Positions 59,200 to 64,000 of a stretch of DNA of 64,000 nt are shown piece by piece. The notes under the pieces are model-generated. The model saw only the letters and a list, made by a program, of their open reading frames with translations. It was not told where the DNA came from and made no database searches. The translations under genes were made by a program, and so were the position numbers. The stretch comes from Streptomyces monomycini (lineage in GTDB: Bacteria > Actinomycetota > Actinomycetes > Streptomycetales > Streptomycetaceae), in assembly GCF_022271435.1 (NCBI RefSeq), contig NZ_JAFIQY010000033.1:1-64000 (forward strand), read 5' to 3'. The first letter of the stretch is position 1; each line of letters starts with the position of its first letter.

Positions 59200-61188
59200 A
59201 TGACCGTGCCCCAGCCCCCGCAGCCCGCCCAGCCCTCACAGCCCGTTCAGCCCACCGGCCGGAAGTCCGGCGCCCTTCCGCCGGAGGACCGCGAGCGCAG
59301 CCCGTACACCGGCTGGACCCGTGCGCACTGGGAGGCCACGGCCGACAGCCTCCTGCAAGCGGTCACTCCGTACGCGTCACCCCGGAACGGCCTCGTCAAC
59401 CTCCCGGGCGCCCGCCCCAGTTGGTCGGGGCCGCGCTCGGACGGTCTGGAAGGCTACGCGCGCACCTTCCTCGCGGCCGCCTTCCGGGTGGCCGGCAGCG
59501 GCGGCCGGGACCCGCACGGCTACCTGGCACGGTACGGCGAAGGGCTCGCCGCGGGCACCGGGCACCCGGTGACCGAACCCGGGCTCGACGGCAAGCACCC
59601 CGACGCCTGGCCGGTCATCCCGGACACTCGGCAGGCCATCGTCGAGTCCGCCTCCATCGCCCTCGGCCTGCGGCTGACCCGCCCCTGGCTCTGGGACACC
59701 CTGGACGACGAGGTCCGCACCCGGGCCGTGGACTGGCTGCTGCCCGCTCTCGACCCGCCGCCCATCGACAACAACTGGTGGCTGTTCGGCCTGACCGTCG
59801 GCGGTTTCCTCCTCGACGCGGGCGTCGAGACGGAACGCGCGCAGGCGTCCGTCGACCGCGCGCTGGAGCGCATCGACGGCTGGTACCGGGGCGAGGGGTG
59901 GTACAGCGACGGCGACAACCAGGCGTTCGACCACTACAACGGCTGGGCGCTGCATTTCTATCCCGTCCTGCACGCCCATCTCTCCGGCGACCGCGCGCTG
60001 CTCGACACGTACGGCGAGCGGCTGCGCGCCCACCTCGACGGCTACCGCCGCATGTTCGACGCCAACGGCGCGCCGATGCCCTTCGGCCGCTCCCTCACCT
60101 ACCGCTTCGCCACCCTCGCCGCGCCCTGGCTCGGCGCCCTCACCGGCCACACCCCGCTCACCCCCGGCGCCACCCGCCGCCTCGCCTCCGGCACCCTGCG
60201 GCACTTCATCGACCACGGCGCGGTGACGGACGAGGGCCTCCTGCCGCTCGGCTGGTACGGCCCGTACGCGCCGATGCTCCAGGGCTACTCGGGGCCCGCC
60301 TCCCCGTACTGGGCGTCCAAGGGGCTGCTCGGCCTGCTGCTGCCGGACGGCCACCCCGCCTGGACCGAGCGCGAGGAGCCGCTGCCCGCCGAGACCAAGG
60401 ACGCCGTCACCACGCTGCGCGCGCCCGGTCTGCTCGTGCAGTCCACGGCGGCCGACGGGCTGGTCAGGCTGCACAACCACGGCAGCTCCTCGGTCTTCGG
60501 CCCGGCCGACCCGAACTACGCGCGGTTCGCCTACTCGACGCGTACGGGGCCGTCGGCCGCGGAAGAGACCGTGGCGGTCGTGGACACGTCGGCGAACCCC
60601 GGCTCCGACACCACCCCCGCCGCGACCCCGGACAACCACTTCGCGCTGCTCGTGGACGGCACACCCACCGGCCGCGGCCCGGTCGAACCGCTGGGCAGCG
60701 GCCCCGGCTGGGCCGCCTCGGCGCACACCCCGCGCCGCGCGGACGGCTCCGAACTCGCCGGAGTACGGGTCCTGTCCGCGACCCTGGCGCACGGCCGCGC
60801 CGAGGTGCGCGTCCACCTCGTCACCGGGGCCGCGCCCGGCACCCCCGTACGGCAGACCGGCTGGGCCGTCCCGGACGACGGACCGGCCGCCCAGCTGCAC
60901 GCCGTACACGGCTTCACGAAGGACGCCGGACAACCGCGGACCGTGCCGACCGGCAGCACGCCCTTCGGGGAGCGCACCAGCACCGCCTGCCTCGACGGCA
61001 CGGTGCCCGACGCCCCCGAAGGCGCCCTGTTCGTCTCGATCGCCTCGCTCACCGCCGAGCCCGGCCCGGAACCGGCCCGCACCCTGGCCGAGGTCCGGCT
61101 CAGCGGCTCCCACGACATCCACGTGACCTGGAAGGACGGCACCACCAGCGCCCTGACCCTGACCGCGGACACCGCCACCGCCCCGTAA
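59200..61188 (+). CDS. DUF2264 domain protein, putative glycan-active
   Basis: 662 aa. A Pro/Gln-rich N-terminus (1-25) leads into the DUF2264 region (about 35-380): SPYTGWTRAHWEATADSLL, ARTFLAAAFRVAG, DNNWWLFGLTVGGFLLDAG, EGWYSDGDNQAFDHYNGWALHFYP, SLTYRFATLAAPW and GPYAPMLQGYSGPASPYWASKGLLGLL. The helical repeats with many Trp/His/Asp look like an alpha/alpha-toroid such as GH88/GH105 or polysaccharide lyases; the C-terminal 270 aa are beta-rich. No catalytic assignment is established that I know. No signal peptide, so it is probably cytoplasmic. Start 59200 follows AAGGGAAGCGCTC. Confidence 0.85.
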   Translation: MTVPQPPQPAQPSQPVQPTGRKSGALPPEDRERSPYTGWTRAHWEATADSLLQAVTPYASPRNGLVNLPGARPSWSGPRSDGLEGYARTFLAAAFRVAGSGGRDPHGYLARYGEGLAAGTGHPVTEPGLDGKHPDAWPVIPDTRQAIVESASIALGLRLTRPWLWDTLDDEVRTRAVDWLLPALDPPPIDNNWWLFGLTVGGFLLDAGVETERAQASVDRALERIDGWYRGEGWYSDGDNQAFDHYNGWALHFYPVLHAHLSGDRALLDTYGERLRAHLDGYRRMFDANGAPMPFGRSLTYRFATLAAPWLGALTGHTPLTPGATRRLASGTLRHFIDHGAVTDEGLLPLGWYGPYAPMLQGYSGPASPYWASKGLLGLLLPDGHPAWTEREEPLPAETKDAVTTLRAPGLLVQSTAADGLVRLHNHGSSSVFGPADPNYARFAYSTRTGPSAAEETVAVVDTSANPGSDTTPAATPDNHFALLVDGTPTGRGPVEPLGSGPGWAASAHTPRRADGSELAGVRVLSATLAHGRAEVRVHLVTGAAPGTPVRQTGWAVPDDGPAAQLHAVHGFTKDAGQPRTVPTGSTPFGERTSTACLDGTVPDAPEGALFVSIASLTAEPGPEPARTLAEVRLSGSHDIHVTWKDGTTSALTLTADTATAP

Positions 61189-61204
61189 CGGAGGCCCACG
61201 GACC

Positions 61205-61258
61205 ATGAGACCCGGAACAGGTACCGGAGCAGGAACCGGAACAGGTACCGCACCATGA
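61205..61258 (+). repeat. duplicated start region with GGTACCGGA-type repeats
   Basis: CCATGAGACCCGG occurs at 61203 and again at 61253, 50 bp apart, separated by GGAACAGGTACCG-type repeats. The first ATG (61205) has the strong GGAGG site (61190-61194) and opens a 17-codon frame (MRPGTGTGAG...) whose TGA overlaps the second ATG (ATGA). The repeat therefore displaces the ribosome binding site from the functional start. Confidence 0.65.
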
Positions 61259-62811
61259 GACCCGGGCCGCGCGCCGCCGCGCGCGCGACACCCACCGTGC
61301 TCGTCCTGTCCGCCGCGCTCACGCTCGTCACAGCCCCCGGCGCGCGCGCCGCCGACCGCCCCTCCGCTTCGGCAGGCCACGTCTTCCACGTCGATTGCGC
61401 CGCGCCCGCCGGGGGCGACGGCTCGCGCGCCCGCCCCTGGTCCTCCCTGGCCCAGGCCAACGCCCAGCCGTACGGCCCCGGTGACCGCCTGCTGTTCCGC
61501 CGCGGCAGTACCTGCACCGGCACCCTCGCCCCCAGGGGCGAGGGCTCCGCCACCGCGCCCTTCACCATCGCCGACTACGGGAGCGCCGCCGCCCGTGCCC
61601 GACTGGACGGCGCCGGCGCCCACGACACCGTGCTGCTGGCCAACACGCAGTACGTACGGCTCAGCGCGCTGGAAATCGTCAACGCGGCACGTCCCGGCAG
61701 CGAACGCAACGGCGTACGGCTGCGCCTGACCGACTACGGCACCGCCCGCGGGATCGCGGTCACCGGGCTGTACGTGCACGACGTACGCGGCGGCGACGCC
61801 AAGACCCTGACCGGATCCAGCGGTGTCCACGTCGCGGTGGAGGGCACCGCACGGCCCAGCCGCTACGACGGACTGGAGATCGCCGGGAACCGCATCGAGG
61901 ACGTCGACCGGGAGGGCGTGTACTTCAAGTCCACCTGGTCCCGGCGCCCCCTCGTCGGCAACCAGCAGGACCCGCACACCTACCCCGGCGCCTGGACCCC
62001 GAGCACCCGGGTCCGCGTCCACCACAACACCCTCAGGTCACTGGCGGGCGACGGCATCAAGCTGGACACCACGGCGGGCGCCGTCGTCGAGCACAACCGG
62101 GTGGACGGCTTCCAGCTCCGCTCGCCCTCGGCCAACGCGGGAGTCTGGACGTTCAACACGGACGACACCCTCGTCCAGTTCAACGAGGTCTCCGGCGGTG
62201 GCAACACACACGACGGCATGTCCTTCGACGCGGACGGCGCCTCCCGGAACACGGTGTTCCAGTACAACAACAGCCACGACAACGCGGGCGGCTTCCTGCT
62301 GCTGTGCCCGTACAGCGGCGCCAAGACCGTCGGCACCACCGTCCGCTACAACGTCAGCCGCAACGACGGCGCACGGCTGATCCAGAACTGTGCCGGCCCC
62401 GTCCTCGACACCCGCATCTACAACAACAGCTTCCTGAACACGACCCGCATCCCCGCCTACCTGGTCCAGGACGACACCACGTCCCCCACCACCACCGACC
62501 ACCGGCTGACCATCCGCAACAACATCTTCGCCAGCCGCGGACAGGGCGGCTACGCCCTCAAGAACCCCACACCCGGCCTGCGCTTCGACCACAACGTCTT
62601 CCACGGCCTGCCACCGGCGCACCTGCCCGCCAACCCCGGCGGCACCACGGCCGACCCCGGACTGCGCGACGACTTCCGTCTCACCGCCGGGTCACCTGCC
62701 CACGCTGCCGGACAGCACGTCGCGGGCAACGGCGGCCGCGACTACTTCGGCACACCGCTGCCCGCCGGAGCCCCCACCATCGGCGCATACGAGGGCCCCG
62801 GCGTCCGCTGA
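61255..62811 (+). CDS. secreted right-handed beta-helix protein
   Basis: 518 aa. Sec signal peptide (1 to about 33, ending PGARA-A). The mature protein starts with an FHVDCAAPAGGDGSRARPWSSLAQAN motif usual in parallel-beta-helix proteins. Helix repeats follow (YDGLEIAGNRIEDVDREGVYF; VHHNTLRSLAGDGIKLDTT; VVEHNRVDGF; VFQYNNSHDNAGGFLL; TIRNNIFASRG). Such folds are polysaccharide lyases, GH28-like hydrolases or glycan-binding proteins. No catalytic residues can be fixed by eye. It follows the DUF2264 gene by 66 bp and likely works outside the cell on the same glycan. ATG 61255 is required for the signal-peptide frame. Confidence 0.88.
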   Translation: MRPGPRAAARATPTVLVLSAALTLVTAPGARAADRPSASAGHVFHVDCAAPAGGDGSRARPWSSLAQANAQPYGPGDRLLFRRGSTCTGTLAPRGEGSATAPFTIADYGSAAARARLDGAGAHDTVLLANTQYVRLSALEIVNAARPGSERNGVRLRLTDYGTARGIAVTGLYVHDVRGGDAKTLTGSSGVHVAVEGTARPSRYDGLEIAGNRIEDVDREGVYFKSTWSRRPLVGNQQDPHTYPGAWTPSTRVRVHHNTLRSLAGDGIKLDTTAGAVVEHNRVDGFQLRSPSANAGVWTFNTDDTLVQFNEVSGGGNTHDGMSFDADGASRNTVFQYNNSHDNAGGFLLLCPYSGAKTVGTTVRYNVSRNDGARLIQNCAGPVLDTRIYNNSFLNTTRIPAYLVQDDTTSPTTTDHRLTIRNNIFASRGQGGYALKNPTPGLRFDHNVFHGLPPAHLPANPGGTTADPGLRDDFRLTAGSPAHAAGQHVAGNGGRDYFGTPLPAGAPTIGAYEGPGVR

Positions 62812-62868
62812 CGACTCCAGGACGGTACGGGCCGAGGGCGCCTCACCCACGGCCCGTACCGCACCGCG

Positions 62869-63642
62869 TCACTGCGGCCCGTACTTGCGTCCCGTCTTCG
62901 ACGTGATCCCGCCGAGCAGGTTGCGCGGCGCCAGCTTCGCCACGCCCATCAGCGCCTTGTAGCGCGGGTCCGGGATGGACAGCGACTTGCCGCGCGCGAG
63001 GTCCTTCATCGCAGCGTCCACCAGCTTGTCGGCGTCCAGCCACATCCAGTCGGGGATGCTGTCCGTCCCCATTCCGGCCCGCTCGTGGAACTCGGTCCGC
63101 ACGAAGCCCGGGCACAGCGCCATCAGCCGTACGTTGCTGCCCGCCAGGTCGCGGGCGGCGCCCTGGGTGAACTGCACGACCCACGCCTTGCTCGCCCCGT
63201 ACGTGCCGCGCGGCACGAACGCAGCCACCGAGGCCACGTTGACGACCCCGCCGCGACGCCGCTCGCGCATCCCCTTCAGCGCCTCCGACGTCAGCCGCAG
63301 CACCGCCTCGCAGTGCACCTTGAGCATCTTCAGCTCGTCGGCCATCGGCACGTCCAGGAACTCGCCCTTGTTGCCGAAGCCCGCGTTGTTGACCAGCAGG
63401 TCCACCGGATGGGTGCGGTCGCCGAGCCGCTGCTCGACCGCGGCGATGCCGTCCTCCGTCGCCAGGTCGGCGACCAGCACGGACACCTCGACGCCGTGCC
63501 GGTCGTGCAGCTCGGTGGCCTGCTCGCGCAGCCGCTTCTCGTTGCGCGCCACGAGCACCAGGTTGTGGCCGTCGCCCGCCAGCCGGCGGGCGAAAGCGGC
63601 GCCGATGCCCGCCGTCGCTCCCGTAATCAATGCAGTCGTCAT
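62869..63642 (-). CDS. SDR family oxidoreductase
   Basis: 257 aa. Classical short-chain dehydrogenase: TGATAGIG (8-15) NAD(P) loop, NNAG, VNVASVAAF (catalytic Ser region) and YGASK. PGFVRTEFHERAG follows. The C-terminal region (WLDADKLVDAAMKDLARGKSLSIP) is like DltE/YqjQ-type members. Substrate unknown. Convergent with the beta-helix gene, 57 bp apart. Confidence 0.92.
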   Translation of the reverse strand: MTTALITGATAGIGAAFARRLAGDGHNLVLVARNEKRLREQATELHDRHGVEVSVLVADLATEDGIAAVEQRLGDRTHPVDLLVNNAGFGNKGEFLDVPMADELKMLKVHCEAVLRLTSEALKGMRERRRGGVVNVASVAAFVPRGTYGASKAWVVQFTQGAARDLAGSNVRLMALCPGFVRTEFHERAGMGTDSIPDWMWLDADKLVDAAMKDLARGKSLSIPDPRYKALMGVAKLAPRNLLGGITSKTGRKYGPQ

Positions 63643-63727
63643 ACGGGCACGCTATCCGCATCCGCGTACGCCACTCGCCCCGGCCGGTACCCGCCGGCCG
63701 GGGTACGGGCGCCCCGTTCAGCCGGGT

Positions 63728-64000
63728 TCAAGCCTCTTGTGCGCGGATGTACTTGAGCGCCCATTCGCGCAGCTCGGGGTGGAGTGCCGCCCCCGCCTCC
63801 AGGAGCCGCGGCAGCACCTCGCGCCCCGTGGTCATGCCGCGGAAGGCGAGGGCGATCGTCACGTCGTGGTCCGGGCGGTGCTCGACGGTGATCGTGTCCC
63901 CGGCCCGGACCTGGCCCGGCTCCAGGACCCGCAGGTACGCGCCGGGCGCACCGGCCCGCGTGAAGCGCTTGATCCAGCCAGGTTCGCCCAGCCGCCCCTG
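63728..64000 (-). CDS. MOSC domain protein, C-terminal part
   Basis: The C-terminal 90 residues of a gene cut by the right edge. GEPGWIKRFTRAGAPGAYLRVLEPGQVRAGD is the end of a MOSC (molybdenum cofactor sulfurase C-terminal) domain as in YiiM-type proteins, followed by a helical tail (LLEAGAALHPELREWALKYIRA). YiiM proteins detoxify N-hydroxylated bases and related compounds with a molybdenum cofactor. The N-terminus with the catalytic Cys is outside the window. Confidence 0.8.
   Translation of the reverse strand, partial: QGRLGEPGWIKRFTRAGAPGAYLRVLEPGQVRAGDTITVEHRPDHDVTIALAFRGMTTGREVLPRLLEAGAALHPELREWALKYIRAQEA

Overview
The window is chromosomal DNA of a Streptomyces-type actinomycete. The evidence is a very high G+C content with strong third-codon-position G/C bias, frequent GTG starts and ATGA/GTGA start-stop overlaps, and the gene order rpsJ ... 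rplQ-truA ... rplM-rpsI-glmM-coaA-glmS-acpS-alr-tsaE-tsaB-rimI-tsaD-groES-groEL1. Species cannot be named from the sequence alone.

Layout. (a) 1-4123 is accessory: a P-loop protein cut by the left edge, an MFS efflux protein preceded by a short Arg-rich ORF, and a two-gene module resembling HicA toxin plus HicB/HTH partner. (b) 4564-21106 is the S10-spc-alpha ribosomal superoperon (rpsJ to rplQ) with secY, adk, map, infA and rpoA. It is broken by hairpin-rich gaps at rpsQ/rplN, rpsZ/rpsH, rplO/secY, adk/map, rpmJ/rpsM and rpoA/rplQ. (c) 21247-25946 holds truA, an exported unknown protein, an ABC-F ATPase and a GT87-type membrane glycosyltransferase. (d) 26152-41222 holds rplM-rpsI, then cell-wall precursor and cofactor genes (glmM, coaA, glmS, acpS, NAD(P)HX repair, alr) and the complete tsaE/tsaB/tsaD t6A-modification set with rimI. 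(e) 41343-48809 holds a DUF6247 plus RelE-like pair, a small Cys-rich protein, a THUMP-like methyltransferase, a SEDS (FtsW/RodA) protein with an LCP ligase, and a two-component system. (f) 49478-51738 is groES-groEL1 under two CIRCE operators. (g) 51763-62811 holds a YtrA-type GntR regulator with a membrane protein, then an apparent sugar uptake and glycan-processing locus: dehydrogenase, two CUT1 permeases, binding lipoprotein, DeoR-HTH/LacI-type regulator, DUF2264 protein and secreted beta-helix protein. (h) 62869-64000 holds an SDR and a MOSC protein cut by the right edge.

Most of the window is housekeeping and well understood. The parts with least known biology are the module at 2787-4123, the DUF6247 pair at 41343-41968, and the DUF2264/beta-helix locus at 54187-62811. 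That locus has no transporter ATPase of its own, shares a short TTCGATCA motif between two promoters, and carries several low-complexity repeats, one of which separates two copies of the beta-helix gene start. No tRNA, rRNA, CRISPR array or intact insertion sequence was recognised; a 69-bp inverted-repeat element lies between rplQ and truA.
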